Assembly: GCA_964503615.1 (NCBI GenBank)
Contig: CAZDBA010000075.1
Location: 1-23,362, forward strand
DNA length: 23,362 nt
Source: CAZDBA01 sp964503615
GTDB taxonomy: Bacteria > Planctomycetota > Planctomycetia > Pirellulales > Pirellulaceae
Direction of reading: 5' to 3'
Shown: in pieces, positions 15,648 through 22,412 of the stretch
Position numbering within the stretch: the first letter of the stretch is position 1
Layout: each line of letters opens with the position of its first letter
Notes under the pieces: model-generated
Database searches by the model: none
Told to the model about the DNA's origin: nothing
Seen by the model: only the letters and a program-made list of their open reading frames with translations
Position numbers and translations under genes: made by a program

Positions 15648-15836
15648 TTACCCAAAGCAACGTTGAGGACGAGCATACTCAGACGCAAGTTCAACAGCCC
15701 CTTTGGGCTGCGGTACGGGGCGTGTCTTGGGCCATGCCGGTTTGAATGGTTTGTCCTTGGCCGGGGCCGTGTCAGGCTTAGCCGGAGCCGTGTCCGGCTT
15801 TGTGGACGGTTTGGGCGGTGCAGTAGGAGTTGGCAT
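15648..15836 (-). CDS. Possible small Pro/Lys-rich protein (62 residues)
   Basis: From ATG 15836 the frame reads MPTPTAPPKPSTKPDTAPAK, with an exact KPDTAPA duplication, and then a short basic part ending PQRCFG. The composition (Pro, Lys, Ala, Thr) is like small planctomycete proteins or linkers, and the upstream TTG at 15857 would add seven residues. Against it, there is no ribosome-binding site, the 3' half crosses a CAGCCC/GGGCTG palindrome (15695-15710) of the intergenic type, and the opposite strand is also open. I give it as possible only. Confidence 0.3.
   Translation of the reverse strand: MPTPTAPPKPSTKPDTAPAKPDTAPAKDKPFKPAWPKTRPVPQPKGAVELASEYARPQRCFG
15695..15710. repeat. Intergenic palindrome CAGCCC-CTTT-GGGCTG
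   Basis: Two exact six-base arms surround CTTT. The design and the arm wording (CAGCC/GGCTG) match the element at 11127-11142, which suggests both belong to one dispersed family. Confidence 0.4.
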
Positions 15837-15971
15837 GAGAATTAGTCGTTCAATCAAAATCGCGATTCGCTAAGAAATCCTACCACGTTGTTCAGCGAGC
15901 ACAAACCGATCTCCTCAGGTCACTGGCGCGAAGTTTTTTTACAATCCTTGCTCTGTTTTTTTGGACCGCGC

Positions 15972-16009
15972 AAAAAATAACCGCTACCAAGAAAATTTCG
16001 CAGCGGTTA
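15972..16009 (-). terminator. Rho-independent terminator downstream of the dockerin protein gene
   Basis: On the minus strand TAACCGCT and AGCGGTTA form a perfect eight-base stem around a 16-base loop, followed immediately by TTTTTT. On the plus strand the arms are 15978-15985 and 16002-16009 and the A-run is 15972-15977. It lies about 140 bases beyond the stop of the gene at 16148-17620, which it probably terminates. Confidence 0.75.
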
Positions 16010-16147
16010 ATCAGCATTTTTACTAGGCCAGCCTACAGCGACCATGGGCAACAGCAATGACTAACGCCATCTTTGCTGGCCGCACACAAAGGATACAAGT
16101 GGGTCAACGAATCACAGATTGAGTTAGAAAACAATTTCCGTGTCGCG

Positions 16148-17620
16148 TTAACCTGCCAAAATTTGGATAAATGGCTGAATATCAGCAAAGTTCACCGCGT
16201 TGTCGCCGTTTATATCCGCTTGAGCCTGAAAATCACCTGCTACTAAAACGCTAATAAAGGAAGCGATGTCGAGGAAGGTAACTTCGCCGTCCCGGTTGAC
16301 GTCTCCCAAGAGAATGGCAAAGGGCAAATCCTGAAATCCAGAATAACTCACGGAGTAGTTCTGCGACTTAAAGATGAAGCTCCCAGAGCTAATCGTCTCT
16401 TCCCAAACGATCTCGCCCGCTGGATTAACTTCCACCAGAGTTCTAGATAAAGCAAGTGTAATTAAGATGTTTCCGTTACTTAACCTCTGTGCACTACCCA
16501 TGAAAGGTGTACTGAAAAACGGATTGGCAGGATCCCGCTCATACAAAACCACAGGAGCTTCTGGAAGAAAAGTCTCCGCATCATCAATGACATAATCCCC
16601 GCTTTCATTGAGTGGCAGATCCAAGAGTAAAACCTGCGAATCCACTGCTGGAGTGTTATCTACTCGGTCATTATTGTGGACCGTTAACTGGATCTCACCG
16701 GAATCCGGATCCACGGACCACCTTGGATCATGCGCCCTGCCGAGGAACCTCGGCTCCGTAGCCCCGTTTTGAAAATCATACGCTTGCGGATTTCCCCAGC
16801 GATAAATTACCTCCCCACCTTGACCACGTGCTCCCCCTGTAGATGTCGCCGCCTCTGCCGTCGTGGTGCTATGATCTATTACCCATAACTCATCAATATT
16901 ATTGGGACAAAGCACGATCTCATCCCGCTCCTCGTTGTAGTCTATCCCGCTAATATGAAAATAATCCCCACTTGTGATCGCCGCATTAAAGTTAATATCA
17001 ACTCGCCCGCGCTGTTCACCCACGTTAGCAAAGTTCGGCCCACTTGCATCCAGATCTTGGACAAGGTGATTCTCTAACGCCCACTCCCATACTACGGTCG
17101 TTGAACCATCCACCAGATTTGGCTTTAGCTCCTGGATTTTTTCCATCCACACTCCATTAACACCATTGACCCGCTCCCATCCTAGCGCCTCCATTTCCGC
17201 TACCGGCAATAACTCCCAAACCGTGACTAAGATATTTCCGTTTTGCATTGGTTTTAGATCATGGTGGAACGTGAGTTGACCTGCGACCTGTTGCGTATAT
17301 TCCCAGACCACCGTTCCATCCATCTCCACAAGCTGCACGGTGCCCCATGAACCTGGTAGAAAAGATCCCGGAGGGACAGCACCACGTTGCCCAGCTCTTA
17401 GTAGTAATCCATCCTCTCTCAAATACGCCGACGTTCCACTGGGTGCAGATATATTCGATTCCCATGTATGCAGGACTTCCCCTGCAGAATCTATTAAGCG
17501 CGACTCACCAGTACCTCCTGTAATCTGAAAAAGCGAATAGTAGTCAGGATTAGGAAGCTGTGCCTGACAGATGGCGGGAATCAGCAGAAATGAAAGAGAG
17601 AGTAAGAGACGTGTAACCAT
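16148..17620 (-). CDS. Exported arylsulfotransferase-like propeller with C-terminal dockerin
   Basis: The 490-residue protein has a signal peptide (1-20, ending CQA). A propeller domain of the arylsulfotransferase (ASST) family follows: FHHDLKPMQNGNILV at 118-132, YFHISGIDYNEERDEI at 220-235, WVIDHSTTTAEAA at 246-258, RWGNPQAY at 274-281 and AHDPRW at 296-301. ASST enzymes move sulfate between phenolic compounds through a covalent His; H119/H120 and H297 are the likeliest catalytic candidates, which I infer from position only. The last 52 residues are a type I dockerin with two calcium loops, GDVNRDGEVTFLDI at 439-452 and ADINGDNAVNFADI at 468-481, ending FIQILAG. In planctomycetes such dockerins occur without classic cellulosomes and may mediate surface anchoring. 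ATG at 17620 directly precedes the signal peptide. The acceptor substrate is unknown. Confidence 0.88.
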   Translation of the reverse strand: MVTRLLLSLSFLLIPAICQAQLPNPDYYSLFQITGGTGESRLIDSAGEVLHTWESNISAPSGTSAYLREDGLLLRAGQRGAVPPGSFLPGSWGTVQLVEMDGTVVWEYTQQVAGQLTFHHDLKPMQNGNILVTVWELLPVAEMEALGWERVNGVNGVWMEKIQELKPNLVDGSTTVVWEWALENHLVQDLDASGPNFANVGEQRGRVDINFNAAITSGDYFHISGIDYNEERDEIVLCPNNIDELWVIDHSTTTAEAATSTGGARGQGGEVIYRWGNPQAYDFQNGATEPRFLGRAHDPRWSVDPDSGEIQLTVHNNDRVDNTPAVDSQVLLLDLPLNESGDYVIDDAETFLPEAPVVLYERDPANPFFSTPFMGSAQRLSNGNILITLALSRTLVEVNPAGEIVWEETISSGSFIFKSQNYSVSYSGFQDLPFAILLGDVNRDGEVTFLDIASFISVLVAGDFQAQADINGDNAVNFADIQPFIQILAG

Positions 17621-17650
17621 GCGCTAGGTCCATCAATTGAAGTAGATTCG

Positions 17651-17680
17651 TTAAACGGATTTCGGAAGTTGCAGTATACT
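17651..17680 (+). promoter_or_regulatory. Candidate sigma70-like promoter
   Basis: TATACT (17675-17680) matches five of six bases of the -10 consensus, and TTAAAC (17651-17656) lies 18 bases upstream as a poor -35. It would drive plus-strand transcription into a 42-codon frame at 17700-17828 and on to the hairpin with a T-run at 17915-17957. It is a weak prediction. Confidence 0.25.
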
Positions 17681-17851
17681 CAATTTCAGTTAATTAATCA
17701 TGAACGCAGTTTTAACAAACAACAAGTCGACTCTTACAATCGTGCAAGGTGACCTGGAGCACATTTTTGTTTCCCCGTTGCCAACTTCACTCAAGAACCC
17801 CACTCATCGTAAAGTGGCCAATCGCTGATCTGCTAGTCGTCTAACACTTCG

Positions 17852-18100
17852 TCAGTCAACTAACGACGTCCGAAAAATCCTGTCAACAAGATAAGCTATT
17901 GACGCTTCAGGTTTAACGAGCATTTGCGAAAACGTAAACGTAAATGCTCGTTTTTTTAGAGAAGAACCGCAGCGCATACGTGGGTCACCGGTTTTCCGTC
18001 CAAGAGTAAACTTCAACCCGCAACAGGAAACCCGACGCGTTAGCGAGGAAAAAGCTGTCCTTCGCATCCGCGCGTCTAAAGTGACTTCGCCGTTCATGAC
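17852..18100. repeat. Probable dispersed non-coding element, often read as a false protein
   Basis: The minus strand is open from 18097 to 17852 and would encode wording such as RKTGDPRMRCGSSLKKRAF and FSQMLVKPEASIAY. From memory, almost the same phrases occur in many short hypothetical proteins annotated in Rhodopirellula-type genomes, at unrelated loci. That suggests a repeated DNA element rather than a gene. The DNA contains a strong hairpin (17915-17952) and an ACCCGACGCGTTAGCGAGG-like segment, close to 18027-18047 (here AACCCGACGCGTTAGCGAGG), also familiar as intergenic sequence. No ribosome site and no protein-like composition support a gene. Confidence 0.5.
17915..17957 (+). terminator. 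Strong hairpin followed by a T-run
   Basis: AACGAGCATTT (17915-17925) pairs perfectly with AAATGCTCGTT (17942-17952). Three further inner pairs (one G-U) extend the stem to fourteen around a ten-base loop. Seven T residues overlap and follow the right arm on the plus strand. The shape is that of a rho-independent terminator, but no convincing plus-strand gene precedes it; it belongs to the repeat-like element at 17852-18100. Confidence 0.55.
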
Positions 18101-18195
18101 TTGTCCACGTTAATTACCAGAGAAAGAAAAAGAAATGAGGCTGAAATCACTTGCACTGTTTCTACTGTCGCATTTTCAGAATAGGTTGAGCAAAC

Positions 18196-18603
18196 TTAGT
18201 TGGAAAAAACGGCGGCGTATCCATAAACCAACGTATGATAGGCGAAAACGCAAGTCAGCCCATGATACCCCAGTCGTAGAAACCAATTGCGCAGGTACTG
18301 TTCGGCGTCAAACACAAACAGTTGTATCCACAATCGGATCCCCCAAAACACTGCGATAAACCCACAGACGCTGCGCGCTAAAACGGTGCCTGATACAAGC
18401 TGGTCAGCCAAAAGCAGACTGGCCAAACCGAACGCGACGATATTTAAAACGATGTAGCCGCCGGCCGTCCAAATCCAATGTTGCAACAAACGATTTAGCT
18501 TCGGCAGTTCCTCAGTGAATTTCATCTCTTTGGGGACTTGAGCGCTGCCCAACAACGTAGCCAGATGTAGCACGCCACCGATCATGATCAAAATTTTCAA
18601 CAT
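18196..18603 (-). CDS. Four-helix membrane protein, partner of the MBOAT acyltransferase
   Basis: The 135-residue product starts MLKILIMIGGVLHLATLLGS at ATG 18603 and has four hydrophobic segments (about residues 1-20, 45-66, 76-96 and 110-130). Charged or aromatic stretches separate them, for example LPKLNRLLQHWIW and FDAEQYLRNWFLRLGYHGL. Its ATG overlaps the last seven bases of the upstream MBOAT gene (stop TGA at 18599-18597), a strong sign of translational coupling. The frame continues upstream of 18603 inside the MBOAT gene, but that part is a shadow of it. I do not recognise a named family. Given the overlap and the similar location in the inner membrane, a role as partner or regulator of the acyltransferase is the natural inference. 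Confidence 0.75.
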   Translation of the reverse strand: MLKILIMIGGVLHLATLLGSAQVPKEMKFTEELPKLNRLLQHWIWTAGGYIVLNIVAFGLASLLLADQLVSGTVLARSVCGFIAVFWGIRLWIQLFVFDAEQYLRNWFLRLGYHGLTCVFAYHTLVYGYAAVFSN

Positions 18604-19478
18604 AAGGCAAACCATCCAACGATCGGATTGATGACGCGTAAAACAAAAGCCTGATGAAACAAGAGCGGGGCAGGCAAAGCAACGATTGCGATCGTCCAGA
18701 TGCGACTTCCAAACGAATCGCTGTCCAGCCAACCGGACTTGGTCATGCGGCGTTCGATCAGCACCGCCAGTCCTTGGATCAAAAAGTACAGCATCGGCCA
18801 CCCATAACCACCGCGCGCTGGAACCGAAATTGCCAGCTCGTGGATCACTCCCGAAAAAGCGAACCCAGCCAGAGCACCGATTGCAGCACCCCACTTTTTG
18901 GCCAATGGCATAAACAAAGTAATGTGTGCATAGTCGCGAAACGCCAAATTCCATCGCTTGCCCCAAAACTCGGAGACTGTTTTAGCGAGTGCGGGATTGT
19001 TCATGATCGGGGTGACGTTTCGCCCGCGAGACTGCATGATGACAGCGCTCAGATGGCTGTAGCCAAAATGCATGCAAAAAACGATACCCACCATCCCCAG
19101 CCAACCGGCGAGTAAAGGTTGTTCGCTGGCATGGACTCGCGGAACTATCAGAGTGATTAAAACCAATCCAAGCAAAATCTTGGCCCCAACAAAAAGCAAC
19201 TCATTCTTGTTGAGCGATACGAGTGATCGGCGGCTAAAAAATTCGCTTGGCTTCAAACCCCACCATACTGAATACCAAACCAGGCAACTCGGAAAATCAA
19301 TCTTAGCCAGATCAGCCCGCTTGGTTTTTAACTTCGCCCGATACATTAACAGGGTCTGCGTCTTAATCGCGAAAAAGAGAGTCGAAGCGATCAAGATCAT
19401 CGTGATCGGCTCGCCTAAACCGGCAAAGGCCCACAAACTGGCCAGAGGGAGCAGGTATACGAGTTGCGAAAGTTGCAT
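18597..19478 (-). CDS. Membrane-bound O-acyltransferase (MBOAT, wax-synthase-like)
   Basis: The 293-residue protein has about seven hydrophobic segments and the MBOAT signatures. VSEFWGKRWNLAFRDYAHI at 168-186 is the conserved Trp/Asn-bearing cytosolic segment, and FSGVIHELAI at 208-217 has His213 as the probable catalytic residue within a membrane helix. The FWGKRWN wording and short length point to the plant wax-synthase-like branch rather than the AlgI/DltB branch. The enzyme should move an acyl group from acyl-CoA or acyl-ACP to a hydroxyl (fatty alcohol, sterol-like or glycan acceptor) at the inner membrane; the acceptor is unknown. ATG at 19478 is preceded by a 16-base palindrome (19482-19497) and lacks a clear ribosome site. 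It overlaps the small membrane gene downstream, forming a two-gene operon, and is divergent from lysS. Confidence 0.85.
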   Translation of the reverse strand: MQLSQLVYLLPLASLWAFAGLGEPITMILIASTLFFAIKTQTLLMYRAKLKTKRADLAKIDFPSCLVWYSVWWGLKPSEFFSRRSLVSLNKNELLFVGAKILLGLVLITLIVPRVHASEQPLLAGWLGMVGIVFCMHFGYSHLSAVIMQSRGRNVTPIMNNPALAKTVSEFWGKRWNLAFRDYAHITLFMPLAKKWGAAIGALAGFAFSGVIHELAISVPARGGYGWPMLYFLIQGLAVLIERRMTKSGWLDSDSFGSRIWTIAIVALPAPLLFHQAFVLRVINPIVGWFALC

Positions 19479-19481
19479 GAT

Positions 19482-19497
19482 TCGTTGGCACCAACGA
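19482..19497. promoter_or_regulatory. 16-bp palindrome directly upstream of the MBOAT start
   Basis: TCGTTGG (19482-19488) and CCAACGA (19491-19497) are exact inverse complements with two bases between. The palindrome begins three bases upstream of the ATG at 19478, covering the place where the ribosome site should be. It could be an operator or an mRNA hairpin affecting initiation. The rest of the 275-bp divergent gap (19479-19753) shows only a short ACCGCGGT palindrome near 19607. Confidence 0.35.
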
Positions 19498-19753
19498 TTG
19501 GCTCGTGGGCAAAAAGCAAGTTTGGTCTAACCTTCCTCTTCTCCTGTTGTAACCGATTTATACCGCTCGTTGTAACAAACTCAGGTACGATTGAAGGTAA
19601 GAACCGCGGTAACCGCTCCAAATGCACTCCCTATCGAATTCTGGCTCGCGTTCGTAGAATACTGCTTCGAAAGTTCGCTTGCTTTTGGCCCAGCTTTGCC
19701 TAAAACGGGCGGGCTTTTCTCGCAAGAATTTAACACTCAATATTTATAGAACC

Positions 19754-21334
19754 ATGAACGCAGAAACTGACCAACCTGAGGATCCGTTTGAATCACGGCG
19801 ACGCAAGCTCCAGACCATTATCGAACTGGGGCACGATCCCTATGGTCACCGGTTCGATGATCGAGTTCTATTAAAAGAAATTTGCGAGCGAGTTTCCGAA
19901 GTTCGTTATGTGGTCGATGGAACCGAGCACGAATTGCCCCCAGAAGTCGGCGACGAAAATGTCGAGTTCGACTTCAAGGCTTGGAAGCAAGAGCTGGGCA
20001 AAGGCGAATTGACGGGCCCCACTGTTCGGGCAGCGGGGCGAATTCATGTTCGTCGAGAAGGCGGCAAGCTGCACTTCCTGAACATCGTCGACTGGACCGG
20101 CCGAATCCAATTGTTCGTTGGTAAGAAACAGGTTGGCGACGAAAATTGGGAGTTGGTGCAGAATCTGGATCTGGGCGATCTCGTCGGCGTCGATGGCCGA
20201 TTGGGTTACACGAACACAGGAGAGCTAACGATCTTTGCGGAGAAGATCCATATTCTCTGCAAAGTCCTCGAGCCGCCGCCCGAAAAGCGGCATGGTCTGC
20301 AAGATCCCGAACTGCGTCAACGAATGCGGTACGTTGACCTCGCTTACAACAAAGGCGTGATCGAACGATTTTTGGATCGTACCAAGATTGTGCACTCCAT
20401 TCGCCAAACACTTGGCAATGAGGGATTCGTAGAGATCGAAGGCCCCACGCTGCATACGATTGCCGGAGGCGCGGCCGCGAGACCTTTTGAGACCCACCAC
20501 AATGCGCTGGACATGAAGCTTTACATGCGGATCGCGCTAGAGCTACATCTCAAGCGGTTGATGGTCGGCGGAATGGAGCGAGTCTTTGAGCTGGGACGAG
20601 TCTATCGAAACGAAGGCACCAGCCCCAAGCACAATCCTGAATTCACGATGATGGAAGTGTATCAAGCGTACGGCGATTACAACTCGATGATGGATCTTAC
20701 CGAAAACATCATCGCCGATGCGATCAAAGCGATTGGGGGCGGAACCATGTTGCCTTGGGGCGACAAAGAGATCGATTTCTCAGTACCTTTCCAGCGCAAA
20801 ACGTACGACGAATTGTTTACCGAAAACGCAGGCGTTGATGCGAACGATCACGCAGCCATCGAGAAATTGGCAGCGTCTTTGGGTATTAAAACCGAAGGCC
20901 GACACCGCGATGTGATCAAGAACGATGTCTTTGAAGAAAAAGTCGAAGATGCATTGGTCGGTCCTATTTTTGTCACCGATTATCCGTCCAGCATTTGCCC
21001 GCTTACTAAGCGAAAAGCAGACAACCCTGACATCGCAGAGCGTTTTGAGTTGTTCGTGCACGGCATGGAATTGGCAAACGCCTATACCGAACTGAACGAT
21101 CCTGATCTTCAGGAAGAGTTGTTCAAGAATCAATTGGAAGGTTTGGCCGCTGAAGATTCGATGGCCAAAATGGACAACGATTTCGTGAGGGCTTTGCGTA
21201 ATGGAATGCCGCCAGCCGGTGGACTGGGAATCGGAATCGACCGCTTGGTGATGCTGTTGACCAACTCGCAAACGATCCGGGACGTAATCTTGTTCCCACT
21301 TTTGCGAGAGCAGCAAACTAAAGAGCAGGTTTAA
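19754..21334 (+). CDS. lysS: Lysyl-tRNA synthetase, class II
   Basis: LysS charges tRNA-Lys with lysine in the cytoplasm. The 526-residue protein has an N-terminal OB-fold anticodon-binding domain (about 90-175) with GRIHVRREGGKLHFLNIVDWTGRIQLF. The class II catalytic core carries the family's RPFETHHNALDMKLYMRIALELHLKRL at 243-269, motif 2 in RVFELGRVYRNEGTSPKHNPEFTMMEVYQAY (276-306) and motif 3 in GLGIGIDRLVMLL (from about 490). Compared with the E. coli enzyme there seems to be extra acidic sequence between the N-terminal helix and the OB fold (about residues 45-85, with LPPEVGDENVEFDFKAWKQE). ATG at 19754 is preferred over the upstream TTG, because GHDPYGHRF then falls at the usual distance from the start. 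It is monocistronic and converges on a propeller gene. Confidence 0.97.
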   Translation: MNAETDQPEDPFESRRRKLQTIIELGHDPYGHRFDDRVLLKEICERVSEVRYVVDGTEHELPPEVGDENVEFDFKAWKQELGKGELTGPTVRAAGRIHVRREGGKLHFLNIVDWTGRIQLFVGKKQVGDENWELVQNLDLGDLVGVDGRLGYTNTGELTIFAEKIHILCKVLEPPPEKRHGLQDPELRQRMRYVDLAYNKGVIERFLDRTKIVHSIRQTLGNEGFVEIEGPTLHTIAGGAAARPFETHHNALDMKLYMRIALELHLKRLMVGGMERVFELGRVYRNEGTSPKHNPEFTMMEVYQAYGDYNSMMDLTENIIADAIKAIGGGTMLPWGDKEIDFSVPFQRKTYDELFTENAGVDANDHAAIEKLAASLGIKTEGRHRDVIKNDVFEEKVEDALVGPIFVTDYPSSICPLTKRKADNPDIAERFELFVHGMELANAYTELNDPDLQEELFKNQLEGLAAEDSMAKMDNDFVRALRNGMPPAGGLGIGIDRLVMLLTNSQTIRDVILFPLLREQQTKEQV

Positions 21335-21336
21335 GC

Positions 21337-21385
21337 AACCCGTGGTAGTGGGATTCGCCAGAATCCCTTTCTACTTCTTCGGGTT
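21337..21385. terminator. Nested hairpin between convergent lysS and propeller genes
   Basis: GGGATTC (21350-21356) and GAATCCC (21361-21367) form a perfect seven-base stem around GCCA. GTAG/CTAC (outer arm 21371-21374) and AACCCG (21337-21342)/CGGGTT (21380-21385) extend it as nested pairs. It occupies the whole 36-bp gap between the two stops and the last bases of the minus-strand gene. TTT follows the inner stem on the plus strand. It probably acts on both strands; the core wording also looks like a dispersed repeat. Confidence 0.6.
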
Positions 21386-22381
21386 GGTTATCTTTTCGCC
21401 GTTGGTGGTGAGGATTTGAAAGTGGTGGATACCTACTTTTTTTCTATCAGCGTATTTCCAAACGACTTCCTTTTCTCGATTCACTTCGATCAGCTTGGGT
21501 GCTTTTCGATCGACTCGGCCTCCTGCGTAGCTGGTTATCACTACGTTTCCATTGGGCAGGACTTGCGCGCCGCATGCGTCTTGAATCCAGTTTCCGGGTA
21601 GGTCGTCGTTGCTCAACTCCCAAACGATGTTGCCTTCGGAGTCAAAATCAACAACGCGGTTTCCGTGCGTCAGACAAACTAAAGTGTTTCCGTCTCCATG
21701 TCGGATGGCAGTAAATGGCCAATTGTGGATCTCATGCTCCGGATCGTTTTCGGCTGATGTGTCAAACTTTGAAATCACATCACCTTCTGAATCGTATTGG
21801 AAGACCCCAAAATCAAGGAGGTGCGGGGCGAGGTAGCTGCCGTCGGCCAGCTTGCGAGTCATTCGCGTCTGCATGTGTGTCTTCTCTTTTTGACACTTTA
21901 ATCCGAATTCGATTAGAACCTCACCATCTCCGTCGATTTCGATCAGTCGCGGATTTTCGCCTGCCTCGGTTAAGACGAAAGTGCCTGTGTCGGTCGGTTG
22001 GGCACTGTTGACTTCGGCCTGAGTGCCTTGCCAAAGCAAAGTCTCCTCGTTGGAGACGGGGTCAACCAAAACCACGGCGCCCCCTTTGTGCTTTTTAGAT
22101 CGGGAAAGCGTCAGCAAGATCTGACCATCTTCCATCACGTAGCCATCCCTTGTGGAGGCGGGATAAGTCCAGGAAGGCTTGCCGTTGGGTTCCATGATGT
22201 AGGTCGTTTTCCCACATGCGAGAAAGCGATGAGTAACTTCTACGTCATTGCCCTGGTTTGTAGGACTGTCATTGCTAACAGTCTGTTGCGGGTTTGTTTC
22301 ATTGGCAATCGAAACGGTAAATCCCACTGCGATCATCAGGGTGCAGGCTGCCACGAATCCTGTCAGGCATGTCGGGTTCAT
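21371..22381 (-). CDS. Exported beta-propeller protein (PQQ/ASST-like repeats)
   Basis: The 336-residue protein has a signal peptide (MNPTCLTGFVAACTLMIAVG, cleavage around IANE). Repeated four-stranded blades follow, of the type LPNGNVVITSYAGG, RHGDGNTLVCLTHGNRVVDFDSEGNIVWEL and LIEIDGDGEVLIEFG. This 'D/N-x-x-G-x-x-x-W' blade wording is shared with PQQ-binding and arylsulfotransferase propellers. It lacks the FHHD and RWGNPQAY motifs of the gene at 16148-17620, so a sulfotransferase role is not supported. It does contain HNWPFTAI and GIHHFQIL, whose His could serve a binding site. The location is periplasmic or extracellular. It starts 31 bp after the aldo/keto reductase stop on the same strand, so the two are probably co-transcribed. 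The function is unknown. Confidence 0.8.
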   Translation of the reverse strand: MNPTCLTGFVAACTLMIAVGFTVSIANETNPQQTVSNDSPTNQGNDVEVTHRFLACGKTTYIMEPNGKPSWTYPASTRDGYVMEDGQILLTLSRSKKHKGGAVVLVDPVSNEETLLWQGTQAEVNSAQPTDTGTFVLTEAGENPRLIEIDGDGEVLIEFGLKCQKEKTHMQTRMTRKLADGSYLAPHLLDFGVFQYDSEGDVISKFDTSAENDPEHEIHNWPFTAIRHGDGNTLVCLTHGNRVVDFDSEGNIVWELSNDDLPGNWIQDACGAQVLPNGNVVITSYAGGRVDRKAPKLIEVNREKEVVWKYADRKKVGIHHFQILTTNGEKITNPKK

Positions 22382-22412
22382 CTTTATTCGTTCTCTTAAG
22401 CGAAGTTGTGTT

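Larger units (their letters stand above)
15565..16147. other. 583-bp gap between the uncharacterised gene and the dockerin protein gene
   Basis: Apart from the doubtful Pro-rich frame, the stretch holds a CAGCCC-CTTT-GGGCTG palindrome (15695-15710) and a terminator on the minus strand at 15972-16009. The segment 16010-16147 between that terminator and the upstream gene's stop has no frame or structure I can support. Confidence 0.6.
17621..18195. other. 575-bp intergenic stretch
   Basis: This gap must hold the promoter of the dockerin protein gene (minus) and the end of the small membrane protein gene (minus). It contains a candidate plus-strand promoter, a weak 42-codon frame (17700-17828), the hairpin at 17915-17957 and the repeat-like element. 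No conserved gene was found. Confidence 0.6.

Noticed and set aside
15594..15845. 83-codon plus-strand frame opposite the Pro-rich frame
   Set aside because: It crosses the CAGCCC/GGGCTG palindrome, is rich in Arg, Cys and Gly with no motif, and is probably non-coding.
16010..16147. A 15-codon minus-strand frame before the terminator
   Set aside because: It is too short, with no ribosome site or motif, and likely arises by chance.
18135..18359. 74-codon plus-strand frame starting like a signal peptide
   Set aside because: It is antisense to the small membrane partner of the MBOAT gene. After the first 20 residues it is random-looking Arg/Thr-rich sequence.
18604..18966. Upstream extension of the small membrane protein frame
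   Set aside because: It overlaps the MBOAT gene entirely and is Arg/Cys-rich. The ATG at 18603 with its stop/start overlap is the credible start.
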